DNA of 64,000 bases from the NCBI GenBank assembly GCA_000224765.2, contig AGAU01000066.1:1-64000 (forward strand). The letters are read 5' to 3'. A program made the position numbers and the translations under genes. This stretch comes from SAR324 cluster bacterium JCVI-SC AAA005. Lineage in GTDB: Bacteria; SAR324; NAC60-12. Positions 56,062-64,000 of the stretch are shown here, piece after piece. Numbering within the stretch: position 1 is the first letter of the stretch; each line of letters opens with the position of its first letter. The notes beneath the pieces are model-generated. The model did not search any database and had not been told where the DNA came from. It worked only from the letters and a program-made list of their open reading frames with translations.

Positions 56062-57012
56062 ATGAGCTTTTTTCCAAAATTTGATCACCAAAAAAGATAC
56101 CTCCCGATTAGTCAATACTACCGTGAGAAATTTGGATTTCGAGTACAAAAGGTAAGTGTTTCTATCGCTAAGACCTGTCCTAATCGAGAAGGCTTGGCTG
56201 GCATGAAAACCTGTATATTTTGTGATGAGTGGGGTTCTGCGCCTGCATTTGTTCAAGCTGATTGGACGATGTTAGAACAGTTAAAATATCATAGAGAGCG
56301 TATAAGGAAGCGATACAAGGCGAATAAATTTTTAGTTTATTTTCAAAGCTATACGAACACATTTGGAAGACTTTCAGATTTAAAGAAACGTTGTGACGAA
56401 GCTTTGCAACAAAAAGACATCATAGGCATCGTCATCGGAACCCGTCCGGATTGCTTACCAAAGGGAGCTTTAAAATTTTTTGGAGAGCTGGCTTCGCAAA
56501 CTTACTTGTCCATTGAACTAGGCATTCAAACATTTAATGATGAGCAGTTAAGTTTTCTGCGACGTGGACACGATAGAGAAGTTTCAATCCAAGCACTTAA
56601 GCAACTAAGAGAAATTCAAAATTTGAATATCTGTACGCATCTTATTTTTGGTATTCCAGGTGAATCAGATCAACAACTAGTTGAAGCTGCAAATTTACTC
56701 AATGAACTTTCTGTCGATGGGGTAAAGTTGCATAATTTGCATGTTCTTAAGAATACTCCCTTGGCAGAAGAGTATAACGCAGGCAACTTTTCTCCAATTG
56801 AATTACCAGACTATGCTAGGCGTGTTGTTCTGTTTTTAGAAAACCTTGATCAAAGGATATCAATTCATCGACTTTCAGCTGTCGCACCTCGCTGGGATGA
56901 ATTGATTGCACCTGAATGGAATAAAGAAAAAATGCGTCCCGCACAGTATATTGAAAACTTACTGGCAAAACGTGAAACATGGCAGGGACGTATTTTAGAA
57001 ACAGTTTCCTAA
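56062..57012 (+). CDS. Radical SAM protein, YhcC type (TIGR01212 family)
   Basis: A 316-residue radical SAM protein. The cluster-binding cysteines C39, C51 and C54 (CPNREGLAGMKTCIFC) match the unusual C-x11-C-x2-C spacing of the YhcC family. Later features are YFQSYTNTFG, IGTRPDCLPKGAL, LGIQTFNDEQLSFLRRGHD and THLIFGIPGESDQQ. The ATG comes one base after the hldE stop. The physiological substrate of this family is not established. It is followed by rsfS, so co-transcription with hldE is likely. Confidence 0.85.
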   Translation: MSFFPKFDHQKRYLPISQYYREKFGFRVQKVSVSIAKTCPNREGLAGMKTCIFCDEWGSAPAFVQADWTMLEQLKYHRERIRKRYKANKFLVYFQSYTNTFGRLSDLKKRCDEALQQKDIIGIVIGTRPDCLPKGALKFFGELASQTYLSIELGIQTFNDEQLSFLRRGHDREVSIQALKQLREIQNLNICTHLIFGIPGESDQQLVEAANLLNELSVDGVKLHNLHVLKNTPLAEEYNAGNFSPIELPDYARRVVLFLENLDQRISIHRLSAVAPRWDELIAPEWNKEKMRPAQYIENLLAKRETWQGRILETVS

Positions 57013-57025
57013 CCTAAAGGAGAAC

Positions 57026-57373
57026 TTGCAGTCAAAAATGCAGGCAGATTTAGTCGTGGCAGGAGCAAAGAATGGGAAAGCAAGTCAAATAGCTCTCTAT
57101 GATATACGAGCAAAATCCAGCTTGGCCGATTACGTGATGATTTGTGAAGGACGCTCACAGCCACATTGTCGAGGAATTGCAGAGAAGATTCAGGAAAAGC
57201 TTAAACTTACCAAAACTTGGCCTCTAGGCATTGAAGGTGAAATGGAAGGAACTTGGATTTTGCTGGATTATGGAGACGTGATTGTTCACATTTTTCATCC
57301 AGACATAAGGACTTACTATAAACTTGATGAGCTTCAGCCAGGACCCCCATTAGAAAGATGGGATGAAGAGTGA
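57026..57373 (+). CDS. rsfS: Ribosomal silencing factor RsfS
   Basis: Binds ribosomal protein L14 and blocks subunit joining when nutrients are short, 115 residues. Family marks are IALYDIRAKSSLADYVMICE, the RSQPHCRGIAEKIQEKL helix and GEMEGTWILLDYGDVIVHIF. Two starts compete: TTG at 57026, close to AAAGGAG at 57016-57022, and ATG at 57038 with an overly long spacer; I give the TTG. It overlaps murB by 11 bases. NadD, often its neighbour, is absent. Confidence 0.88.
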   Translation: MQSKMQADLVVAGAKNGKASQIALYDIRAKSSLADYVMICEGRSQPHCRGIAEKIQEKLKLTKTWPLGIEGEMEGTWILLDYGDVIVHIFHPDIRTYYKLDELQPGPPLERWDEE

Positions 57374-58280
57374 TCCGCTTTTCTTAGAGCATTTAAGATT
57401 AGACCTCAAGCAATCTACACTGTCAGTGCGTCCACCATTGAGTCGATTGAACACTTGGAAATTAGGTGGTACGGCTCTGGCTTTGTTAAATGCAGAATGC
57501 GAAGCAGATATCTGTTCGACAATAGGGAAATGTCATCTTAACGGGGTGCCCTGGCGAGTGATTGGCAAGGGGTCAAATTTGCTAATGCCTGAATTTTGGC
57601 CAGGTATTTTAATCAGATTGGGAAAAAAATTTAGGAAATTTGAAATAGTAGATCAGGATTTCTCCGCGACTTTTGGAGCGGGGATAGCTGATGCTACTGC
57701 CGCTCTGAAATTAAGTCATAAAGGTTGGTCAGGTCTTGAATTTTTGATTGGGATTCCAGGCACCATTGGTGGGGCTATTTGTATGAATGCAGGTGCACAT
57801 GGCTCTCAGACTTGTGACTTTCTGCATAGCGTTGATTGGATTGATGAGCAAGGTAATTGGCGAAGATCAAATCGAGAAGAACTGTACTTTGCATACAGGT
57901 CATCTCCTTTTAGTACGAGCAAAAAAAGGGTGGTTTTGATGGCTAAGTTTTCCCTATGCTCAAGGAGTCCTGAAGAAATTCGTAAAAAAATGGCTAAATT
58001 TCACACTTTCAGGATTGAGAAACAGCCACAGAAGCTGCCCAACTGTGGTTCTGTTTTTAGGAATCCACCAAATGGTATTGCAGCTGAACTCATTGAAGCT
58101 TCTGGATTAAAAGGAAAGACCTTTGGTTGCATGCAAATCAGTAAAGTGCATAGCAATTTTATGGTCAATCTGGGTGGTGCCACATCTGATGATGCTCTTA
58201 GACTAATAGAATTTGTTAAAGATAAAATTTGGATTGATCATAAAATAGAATTGAACACGGAAGTTCATACTCTAACTTAG
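57363..58280 (+). CDS. murB: UDP-N-acetylenolpyruvoylglucosamine reductase
   Basis: Makes UDP-MurNAc in the cytoplasm with FAD and NADPH, 305 residues. FAD-binding stretches are VIGKGSNLLMPEFWPGILI and GLEFLIGIPGTIGGAICMNA. The catalytic Ser is in NCGSVFRNP, the last Glu in ELNTEV. The absence of the type I insertion makes it a type II MurB. It begins inside the end of rsfS and is separated from ftsQ by 52 bases containing a hairpin. Confidence 0.93.
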   Translation: MKSDPLFLEHLRLDLKQSTLSVRPPLSRLNTWKLGGTALALLNAECEADICSTIGKCHLNGVPWRVIGKGSNLLMPEFWPGILIRLGKKFRKFEIVDQDFSATFGAGIADATAALKLSHKGWSGLEFLIGIPGTIGGAICMNAGAHGSQTCDFLHSVDWIDEQGNWRRSNREELYFAYRSSPFSTSKKRVVLMAKFSLCSRSPEEIRKKMAKFHTFRIEKQPQKLPNCGSVFRNPPNGIAAELIEASGLKGKTFGCMQISKVHSNFMVNLGGATSDDALRLIEFVKDKIWIDHKIELNTEVHTLT

Positions 58281-58299
58281 AGAAAATTTTGGGATTGCT

Positions 58300-58320
58300 C
58301 CACTAGAAGGATTCTAGTGG
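58300..58320. repeat. Perfect 9-bp hairpin between murB and ftsQ
   Basis: CCACTAGAA (58300-58308) and TTCTAGTGG (58312-58320) form a perfect stem with a 3-base loop (GGA). It lies 19 bases after the murB stop and 12 bases before the ftsQ ATG. No T-tract follows, so it is not a typical terminator. A structured leader that tunes ftsQ translation, or an mRNA processing site, would fit the position. Confidence 0.6.
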
Positions 58321-58332
58321 GATTGACGGGGA

Positions 58333-59274
58333 ATGGATGCCAAGGCTATGCAAGATCTAAAAAAACGCCCTACAAAACGAAACCCTCAAAAAACTAGTCG
58401 AAAAATTACCCCTGTTACAATTAGAAAAAGTGACGGGCGGCGCATTATGGTCATGCCCGAGCAGATCCCCACGAGGATGAAGCGGCAAAATAAGATTGCA
58501 ACCGCAAATTCTGTTTCATTTAAAAGTTCAATCAAAATTTTGGGTGGGTTGTCATTGACAATCCTTAAGATGATCCCCTCGACGGTACTGCTATTAGCTG
58601 TTTCCTGGCTGGCTTGGGGAACTTTTCAGATGGCTCCAAATTTATTCCAAAAGCAACTACAGCAACTAAGTGTAGAAGGAATCCATTTGTTAAGTGAAGA
58701 TGATATTCTAAGTTCGGTGCAAATACCTTTATCAAACAATCTATCATCACTTGACCCATATGAACTATCTGGAAAGGCCAATACCAACAAAATTGTGAAA
58801 ACGTCCCACGTGAGGCGCTACTTCCCTGATCAAATACATTTCTTTATTGAGGAGTTTGGCCCTGAAGCAACTATTGAACATCGTGGTAAACTTTTCTTGA
58901 TTGATGAAAATAGAAAACTTTTGAGAGAAATCAAAAGTGATGGAATCATCAACGCTCCAGTGCTTAGAGGTTTTGATAGACAGGAAATTGTTGATCTGCC
59001 AGATTCCTTTAGGTTGGGGCAGGCTTTGAGATTTCAGAATTCATTACATTTAAACGAAGCTTTCAGGCAGAAAGTTCAATACATCGATGTGGAAGAACCA
59101 CTCAACGTTAAAGTGAAGTTATTTGAGGGACCGACACTGATCTACTTTGGTAGTAATTTCTTTGTAGAAAGAATAGGAGTTTTTGAAAAAGTTTATGACC
59201 CAATTCTGGAAAAACACAGACTACCGCAAAGAATTGATCTACGGTATCACAACAAATTGATTGTCACACCCTGA
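58333..59274 (+). CDS. ftsQ: Cell-division protein FtsQ/DivIB-like
   Basis: A bitopic division protein, 313 residues. A long basic cytoplasmic N-terminus (1-70) precedes one membrane helix (about 88-108). The POTRA-type domain follows, with LSVEGIHLLSEDDILSSV, then FPDQIHFFIEEFGPEATIEH matching the YP..l.i.i.Er.P.A pattern, and the beta domain with VLRGFD near 213. Assignment rests on this architecture and on the preceding murB, as in the dcw cluster. ftsA and ftsZ do not follow. The predicted cytoplasmic tail is longer than in E. coli FtsQ. Confidence 0.75.
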   Translation: MDAKAMQDLKKRPTKRNPQKTSRKITPVTIRKSDGRRIMVMPEQIPTRMKRQNKIATANSVSFKSSIKILGGLSLTILKMIPSTVLLLAVSWLAWGTFQMAPNLFQKQLQQLSVEGIHLLSEDDILSSVQIPLSNNLSSLDPYELSGKANTNKIVKTSHVRRYFPDQIHFFIEEFGPEATIEHRGKLFLIDENRKLLREIKSDGIINAPVLRGFDRQEIVDLPDSFRLGQALRFQNSLHLNEAFRQKVQYIDVEEPLNVKVKLFEGPTLIYFGSNFFVERIGVFEKVYDPILEKHRLPQRIDLRYHNKLIVTP

Positions 59275-59407
59275 AAAGCAACGATTCTTATAAAATTAAA
59301 GGTGGAAATAAGATTTTAAATTGGTACGATACCGAAAAAAAAAGATTTCGAGATTATCCGAATTTCTTTTGGTGCAGGATGCAAACAAAGATACCATTGG
59401 AGGTTAA

Positions 59408-59806
59408 TTGGAAACTGTTAGTCGGGAACAAATCTATTCAATCATCGCTGAAGAACTTGGCAATGATCATTACATTCAGGACTTAAGGCAAAAAGCTCTT
59501 GCAATTGCAGAAGGCGATCCGGGTAAAGCACAAGAAGTTTATGTGGAATATCGACTCAAACAGTTAGAGGAGAAAATTCGAGAGAGTGAACAATCAATCC
59601 GTTCGCTTAGAGAAACTTGGAAGCGTGAAAATGAACAAAGGATTCAAGAAGCACATAGAATAAAATTAAAAGAGCGAGGCGTTCTCAACACTGACTGGAA
59701 TCAATCAGATGAAATGAAACCAAGAAAAGCCAGTAGATGGGTGCTACTTGCCCCCGTAGTTTTAATGAGCGTTGTAATGATTTACGGTTTGATTAACTTT
59801 CAGTAA
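59408..59806 (+). CDS. Coiled-coil protein with C-terminal membrane anchor, 132 aa
   Basis: A polar, charged protein with a coiled coil at about residues 45-90 (YRLKQLEEKIRESEQSIRSL) and a single C-terminal membrane helix (ASRWVLLAPVVLMSVVMIYG), so tail-anchored with its bulk in the cytoplasm. The TTG start is supported by GGAGG at 59399-59403 four bases upstream. No domain is recognised. It follows ftsQ by 133 bases, a position often taken by division genes, but nothing in the sequence shows a division role. Confidence 0.65.
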   Translation: METVSREQIYSIIAEELGNDHYIQDLRQKALAIAEGDPGKAQEVYVEYRLKQLEEKIRESEQSIRSLRETWKRENEQRIQEAHRIKLKERGVLNTDWNQSDEMKPRKASRWVLLAPVVLMSVVMIYGLINFQ

Positions 59807-60001
59807 AATTAAACTAAATTTTTTCTAAAATTTTCATTAAACTTTAAATTTCCATAAGTAGAGATTTTTCAAAATAGATTAAATCAATAAAAAAATCTTA
59901 CCTATTTTAGTAATAAAAATAAATTTTAGATTAAAAAAATTCAAATTCTCAACTTTTCAAACACCAACAACAAATCATTACTCAAATTTAGATAGAAGTT
60001 C
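59807..60001. other. Very AT-rich gap before mazG
   Basis: 195 bases made almost entirely of A and T tracts. It has no ORF and no perfect inverted repeat that I could find. Presumably it contains the mazG promoter and the end of the preceding transcript. Confidence 0.4.
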
Positions 60002-60832
60002 ATGGTGAAACATGAGAGAAAAAATCAGCAAACAGAGCGACTCCTTGAAATTATGAGAACCCTCCGCGATCCTGATGATGGTTGCCCTTGGGACATAGAA
60101 CAAGATTTTTCAACTGTGGCACCTTACACGATTGAGGAAGCTTATGAAGTAGATGAAGCTATCCGGAAAAAAGACTTTGGAGAATTAAAAGAAGAATTAG
60201 GTGATCTTCTTCTTCAGGTTGTTTTTCATTCGCAAATTGCTGGAGAATTAGGATTGTTTGACTTTGATCAAGTGGCTATGGGGGTCTGTGAAAAAATGAT
60301 TAGCAGGCACCCACATGTGTTTCAAAAAGACGTGGTTAAAGATATTCACTCCCAAGGAGTGTCTTGGGAATTACATAAAGCCGAAGAGCGAAAAAAGAAA
60401 TCAGCCGATCGAGGAGGCCAATCTGGGGCATTAGATGATGTGGCTTTAGCGCTACCAGCTTTGATGCGAGCTCAAAAGCTAAGTAAGAGGGCTGCTCAAG
60501 TTGGGTTTGATTTGCAAAATTCTACAATTGCTTGGGAGAAAGTTGAAGAAGAAATATGTGAAATTAAGGACGAATTCGAAAGTAAAGAATCAACTCCACA
60601 GAGTTTGCAGGAAGAATTTGGTGATCTTCTCTTTGCGCTTTGTAATTGGGCAAGAAAGTCAGGATTAGACGCGGAGGTTGCTCTTAGAAATGCGAATTCA
60701 AAATTTATTCATCGATTTGGATATGTAGAATGCAAAGTAAACAGTTCCGGGGAGCTTTGGGAGCAGTTTTCTATGGAGGATCTAATAAAATTTTGGAATG
60801 AAAATAAAGAGGATAGAAAATTATTTAAATAA
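60002..60832 (+). CDS. mazG: Nucleoside triphosphate pyrophosphohydrolase MazG
   Basis: Hydrolyses non-canonical or excess NTPs to NMP and pyrophosphate, 276 residues, the length of the two-domain enterobacterial MazG. The N-terminal domain has the metal motif in YTIEEAYEVDEAIRKKDFGE followed by LKEELGDLLLQVVFH, and RHPHVF after it. The second MazG domain repeats the pattern at KVEEEICEIKDEF and LQEEFGDLLFALCNWARK. The ATG comes after a 195-base AT-rich gap. In E. coli MazG opposes relA/mazEF signalling; no mazEF is here. Confidence 0.92.
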   Translation: MVKHERKNQQTERLLEIMRTLRDPDDGCPWDIEQDFSTVAPYTIEEAYEVDEAIRKKDFGELKEELGDLLLQVVFHSQIAGELGLFDFDQVAMGVCEKMISRHPHVFQKDVVKDIHSQGVSWELHKAEERKKKSADRGGQSGALDDVALALPALMRAQKLSKRAAQVGFDLQNSTIAWEKVEEEICEIKDEFESKESTPQSLQEEFGDLLFALCNWARKSGLDAEVALRNANSKFIHRFGYVECKVNSSGELWEQFSMEDLIKFWNENKEDRKLFK

Positions 60833-61295
60833 TTATGCTAGATGATATTTTGGCAGTTTTACACTTGATATCTCATGATTCTCTATTTTTTAGAAAAAAT
60901 TTAATCTTTTAATCTTCAATCTACCTTATTTGAGCACTATCAAACTGGTATCGGTGCTTATCTTTATACTTGCTTAAATAAGGAGTCTATAAACCAATTA
61001 GTTTATGCTCAGATAATCAAAAGACTTAAAATTAAGTGAAAATTCTATTAGAACTTATTAACTAGAATAAAGAAATATAAACTATAAACTGAGTTATCAA
61101 TACTGAAGCATAAAAAGATATTCAATATTGGTTTGATCGAAAATTTATAGAATGTATCATTTGTGAATTAAGTTATATGAATATTTTTTTAAGAACAAAT
61201 TATTATGTTTTGTTAAATAAAAAACGTCAATTACATAAACATTCTTAGTTGTTAAGATGTTTATGTAATCAAAATCTGGAAAAAAAAGGGTAAAG
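60833..61295. other. 463-base gap between converging mazG and glnB
   Basis: An AT-rich stretch with no gene-like frame. It contains the glnB terminator hairpin (separate entry) at its right end. Weak imperfect repeats such as AGCAC/GTGCT occur near 60930-60958 and could terminate mazG, but lack a T-tract. Nothing else, including tRNA, was recognised. Confidence 0.45.
61230..61269 (-). terminator. Intrinsic terminator for glnB
   Basis: A perfect 13-bp inverted repeat, ATTACATAAACAT (61230-61242) and ATGTTTATGTAAT (61257-61269). The stem extends inward by CTTA/TAAG after one bulged T, with a GTTGT loop. Read in the glnB direction it is followed after five bases by six T residues (61224-61219). 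It starts 27 bases beyond the glnB stop. Confidence 0.75.
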
Positions 61296-61640
<345 letters not shown>

Positions 61641-61646
61641 TCAATA

Positions 61647-62558
61647 ATGTATGTTAAAAATTTGGAGCAAATCCATCTGGAATATCAGTGGTACCTACAA
61701 CATGAAAAAAGGCTAACACATGGGACATGTCAGCTTTATAAACAAATATCAGAACAATTCATTAAATACGTTACTAATAATTCTGAAAAGCTATACCTCC
61801 ACAATGAATGGACTTTAAATGACCTTACTGGAAGAATTGTACAAATTGTTCTTGATGATTATTCTACACATAGAAACTGGAAGGATGCAACCTACTCATC
61901 CTATGAAAAATCAATCCGATCATTTTTCCATTTCTTGAGTGCTAAAGAATTTATTGATAAAAACCCACTAAAAAACTTTAAGACTCGTGAATTGCTAAAT
62001 CATAATGAATTCATTGATAAGCATGATATTTTACCTGATAAGCTTAATAGTTTAATTAATTCACCATGTTTAGAGAACTTTAAAGAATTAAGAAATAGAA
62101 TTTTACTAGAATTAGCTTATTCTACAGTTTGGAAAATTAGTCAATTAGCAAAAATTCAGGATATCATTTTAAAAAAAGAAGAACTTTTAGAAATTAAAAC
62201 TAAATTAGAAATTAAAGAGGTTCCTCATTTGGGAATCAATAAGGATAGACTAGAACAATACAAGATGTTTTTACCTAATTTGTATGAAAGAGAATGTTTC
62301 TGGATAAATAATAATAATGAAAAAATTAACCTAAATCAGCTTAGAACCATCCTCAGAAAACAATTAAAGCCAATAGGCTTAGATCTCAAAAAACTTAGAG
62401 AGATTGCTACACAGCAATTTCAAAAAAATGGTGCTGACATTCGATCTGTACAAAGGCTAAGAAATCTAAAGAAAATTCACCGATTCAAATCTTTAATTGA
62501 TTCCGATTACAAGAAACTCAAAAGAAAATTCTCAGTGTCTCATATTAGAAATCGTTAG
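61647..62558 (+). CDS. Degenerate XerC/XerD-like tyrosine-recombinase homologue
   Basis: A 303-residue protein with the N-terminal core-binding (SAM-like) domain of Xer recombinases (about 5-110, LEYQWYLQHEKRLTHGTCQL and RSFFHFLSAKEFIDKNPLKN) and a remnant catalytic domain. ELRNRILLELAYSTVWKISQL (from 147) aligns with the Xer helix whose Arg is catalytic; here it is Lys163. The HxLR box reads KKLR (248-251). After NGADIRSVQRL (261-271) the second His and the nucleophilic Tyr are missing: Leu283 is at the Tyr position. The protein is rich in Asn, Lys and Ile. It probably binds DNA without recombining it. No attachment site or phage genes are near. Confidence 0.7.
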   Translation: MYVKNLEQIHLEYQWYLQHEKRLTHGTCQLYKQISEQFIKYVTNNSEKLYLHNEWTLNDLTGRIVQIVLDDYSTHRNWKDATYSSYEKSIRSFFHFLSAKEFIDKNPLKNFKTRELLNHNEFIDKHDILPDKLNSLINSPCLENFKELRNRILLELAYSTVWKISQLAKIQDIILKKEELLEIKTKLEIKEVPHLGINKDRLEQYKMFLPNLYERECFWINNNNEKINLNQLRTILRKQLKPIGLDLKKLREIATQQFQKNGADIRSVQRLRNLKKIHRFKSLIDSDYKKLKRKFSVSHIRNR

Positions 62559-63223
62559 TGGGTAAATAAGCTGGTCTCCCAGCCCTGATCACGGTCACCG
62601 TACCCATGGATCAGAATTTGGATCAATCCTGGAAGAATTTTCTGAGCTATGTCATTAATTTCAATTATAGTTTTTCCTGAGGGTAAAGACGGACGATATC
62701 TCATCATGCTTTCCAATTGATGATAAATATCAATCAGATGATAAACATCACTAGCAGCATACTCTAATTGGCTTTGTGTAAGATTTGGTGATGCCCAATT
62801 AGTCTGCTGCTGCTGTTTAGAGATTTCAATGCTCAGTAACTCCTCACAAAGATTTTTTAATCCATGGGAATCGGTATATGTTCTAACAATCTTGCTCATC
62901 ACTTTAGTGCATCTAAAATTTTCAACAATAATTCCCATTGATACTTCAAAGAAAGCTACATCAGTCAATGCAAAATGAAAAAGCTTACGAACAGAAGAAT
63001 CTTGAAGTAGCCTTTTGAGATTTTTTGGAGGTCTTTCAGGGTTTGGTCTGATCAGAGTAACATTCCTTGCATCGTCGCCTAGTTGAACAAGGCAAATATT
63101 ATCACGATTAATTTTTAAGCCATGTAATTCAGTATCAACAGCAATTAGTTTATTAGCGCTATAAGCATTCAAATCTTGGTCACTTAAATCTTCAAAAACT
63201 TCAAAATTAGAATTTTGACTCAT
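62555..63223 (-). CDS. Ribonuclease D-like 3'-5' exonuclease
   Basis: A 222-residue DEDDy-type exonuclease domain. The Exo I motif is VDTELHG, Exo II is LFHFALTDVAF and Exo III is YAASDVYHLIDI. It lacks the HRDC domains of full RNase D, so it is a short form, as found in many non-enteric bacteria, where it may mature tRNA or other RNA 3' ends. It converges on the Xer-like gene with 4 overlapping bases at the stops and is 41 bases from the divergent exported repeat protein. Confidence 0.85.
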   Translation of the reverse strand: MSQNSNFEVFEDLSDQDLNAYSANKLIAVDTELHGLKINRDNICLVQLGDDARNVTLIRPNPERPPKNLKRLLQDSSVRKLFHFALTDVAFFEVSMGIIVENFRCTKVMSKIVRTYTDSHGLKNLCEELLSIEISKQQQQTNWASPNLTQSQLEYAASDVYHLIDIYHQLESMMRYRPSLPSGKTIIEINDIAQKILPGLIQILIHGYGDRDQGWETSLFTH

Positions 63224-63264
63224 ACTTTATCCTAAGAATTTATTAAATGATTTGAGATCAACTG

Positions 63265-63957
63265 ATGAAATCAAAAAAAGTTTTAAACTACTCTAACAGA
63301 TTTTTTCTTAGCATACCTCTGCTATTCAGCTTTTCTTTAAAATCTATAAGTGCACTTACACTCGACGAAGGAGCTTACTTGGTTCTTAATCAGGAAAATA
63401 GAACATTTCAGTTTCAGAATCGAGAAGAAGAATTTGATCTAAATGATGGAAGAAGAGTACAACTAAAGATTGATGGTACTTATGAATTTACTGAAACTGG
63501 TCAAAGAAATATCAGACTTCAAGATGGAAGAATCCTCATGCTGCAGAGTGATCAAAGCTATGGGTATTTTGAAGGTGAATCGATTTTGATGCCAAATGGA
63601 CTGACTTTGATGTTGAAACCGGATAGCACTTATCAATTGTACAGTGCAAATGAGCAATTATTTCCATTAAGAGATGGCAAGTTGATCTTGTTAAAACAAA
63701 ATAACCAGTATGAGTACATTACATCCGATTCTGATTTTCGTCGTTTTTGGAACCCGAGAATTATAGAGTTGGAGTCAGAACTGTGTAGAATAACATTGAG
63801 AGAAGAGGAGGATCTTCAACGTGTAATGAATCTTCAAATGGAATTAGATCAAATAGTTGAATATATGCAAATTGTTGGATCTGATAAACAAATAGACCTT
63901 TTAACCCGAGAAAGACTAAGAACAGTCTACTCTCCTAATTGTAAATCAGCATCCTGA
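63265..63957 (+). CDS. Exported protein with five tandem beta-type repeats
   Basis: A signal peptide (about 11-30, ending SISA) precedes five repeats of about 24-26 residues beginning at 33, 59, 85, 109 and 135. Each has the pattern L-x-[DN/E]-G-x-x-[LV]-x-L-x-x-[DN]-x-x-[YF]-x-[FY], for example LNDGRRVQLKIDGTYEF, LQDGRILMLQSDQSYGYF and LRDGKLILLKQNNQYEYI. The regular hydrophobic alternation suggests a beta-repeat stack. The C-terminal 70 residues are helical and charged, with two Cys (C183 approximately and the one near the end). No known repeat family came to mind. It is the last complete gene in the window. Confidence 0.7.
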   Translation: MKSKKVLNYSNRFFLSIPLLFSFSLKSISALTLDEGAYLVLNQENRTFQFQNREEEFDLNDGRRVQLKIDGTYEFTETGQRNIRLQDGRILMLQSDQSYGYFEGESILMPNGLTLMLKPDSTYQLYSANEQLFPLRDGKLILLKQNNQYEYITSDSDFRRFWNPRIIELESELCRITLREEEDLQRVMNLQMELDQIVEYMQIVGSDKQIDLLTRERLRTVYSPNCKSAS

Positions 63958-64000
63958 TTAAAGGTTATAGACTGCTCGTGGAATTAAATATTTAATTTAC

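Noticed and set aside
61647..62558. Prophage or integrative element marked by the Xer-like gene
   Set aside because: The protein lacks most catalytic residues, no phage genes or attachment repeats are near, and the flanking genes (glnB, RNase D-like) are chromosomal housekeeping genes.

Overview
The window reads as a compact, AT-rich, Gram-negative bacterial chromosome. Evidence for a two-membrane cell includes lipid A genes (lpxB, lpxH, an MsbA-like exporter), a heptose-activation gene (hldE-like), Tol-Pal, several lipobox proteins and TatC. The gene content (paired ParC/ParE, PrkA, DUF4159, a SurA-DsbA fusion, a reductase-only RibD) would suit a marine deltaproteobacterium or SAR324-like lineage. 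That placement is inference from gene content; no rRNA marker is present. Many starts are TTG or GTG, and neighbouring genes often overlap by 1-17 bp or lie only a few bases apart.

Layout. 1-4.5 kb: a tRNA-Leu(GAG) cut by the window edge, a ROK sugar kinase, parC, a TlpA-like thioredoxin and a divergent MOSC protein. 4.55-5.99 kb: a graveyard with a decayed beta-propeller gene on the minus strand and a second decayed reading frame on the plus strand. 6-10.5 kb: an orphan BaeS-like sensor kinase, small unknown genes, a DUF4159 protein and an M50 protease. 10.5-19.6 kb, all minus: dnaA, a family-5 solute-binding protein, parE, prkA, serA. 20.3-23.5 kb: riboflavin genes ribBA and a RibD reductase domain, flanked by small lipoprotein or exported genes. 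23.6-28.7 kb: cheY, a helical unknown, then pal-tolQ-tolR-lpxB. 28.8-33.6 kb, minus: a GldA/GldF/GldG-type ABC exporter followed by a PBP4-type peptidase. 33.8-41.3 kb, plus: hydrolase, sixA-like, recJ, ccsA-like, a degenerate polyprenyl synthetase, lpxH, msbA-like. 41.3-43.6 kb, minus: trkH and tatC. 43.7-50 kb: a large exported WD40 protein, tsaC-like, a membrane unknown, aspS. 50-51.9 kb, minus: hflX and a membrane methyltransferase-like gene. 52-60.8 kb, plus: ribF, LonN protein, SurA-DsbA fusion, hldE-like, YhcC-type radical SAM, rsfS, murB, ftsQ, a coiled-coil protein, mazG. 61.3-64 kb: glnB, a Xer-like protein, a RNase D-like gene and an exported repeat protein.

Most of the window is housekeeping: envelope biogenesis, cofactors (riboflavin/FAD), replication and topology, and translation. 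There is no prophage, CRISPR array, intact insertion sequence or obvious defence system. The most unusual signal is a set of proteins that keep a familiar fold but have lost the residues that define its chemistry: a polyprenyl synthetase without its first Asp-rich motif, an HldE whose nucleotidyltransferase half lacks HxGH and its C-terminal tail, and a XerC/D-like protein without most catalytic residues beside glnB. ParC and ParE both carry non-canonical residues at positions tied to quinolone binding. The decayed beta-propeller gene and the exported five-fold repeat protein are further points of interest.
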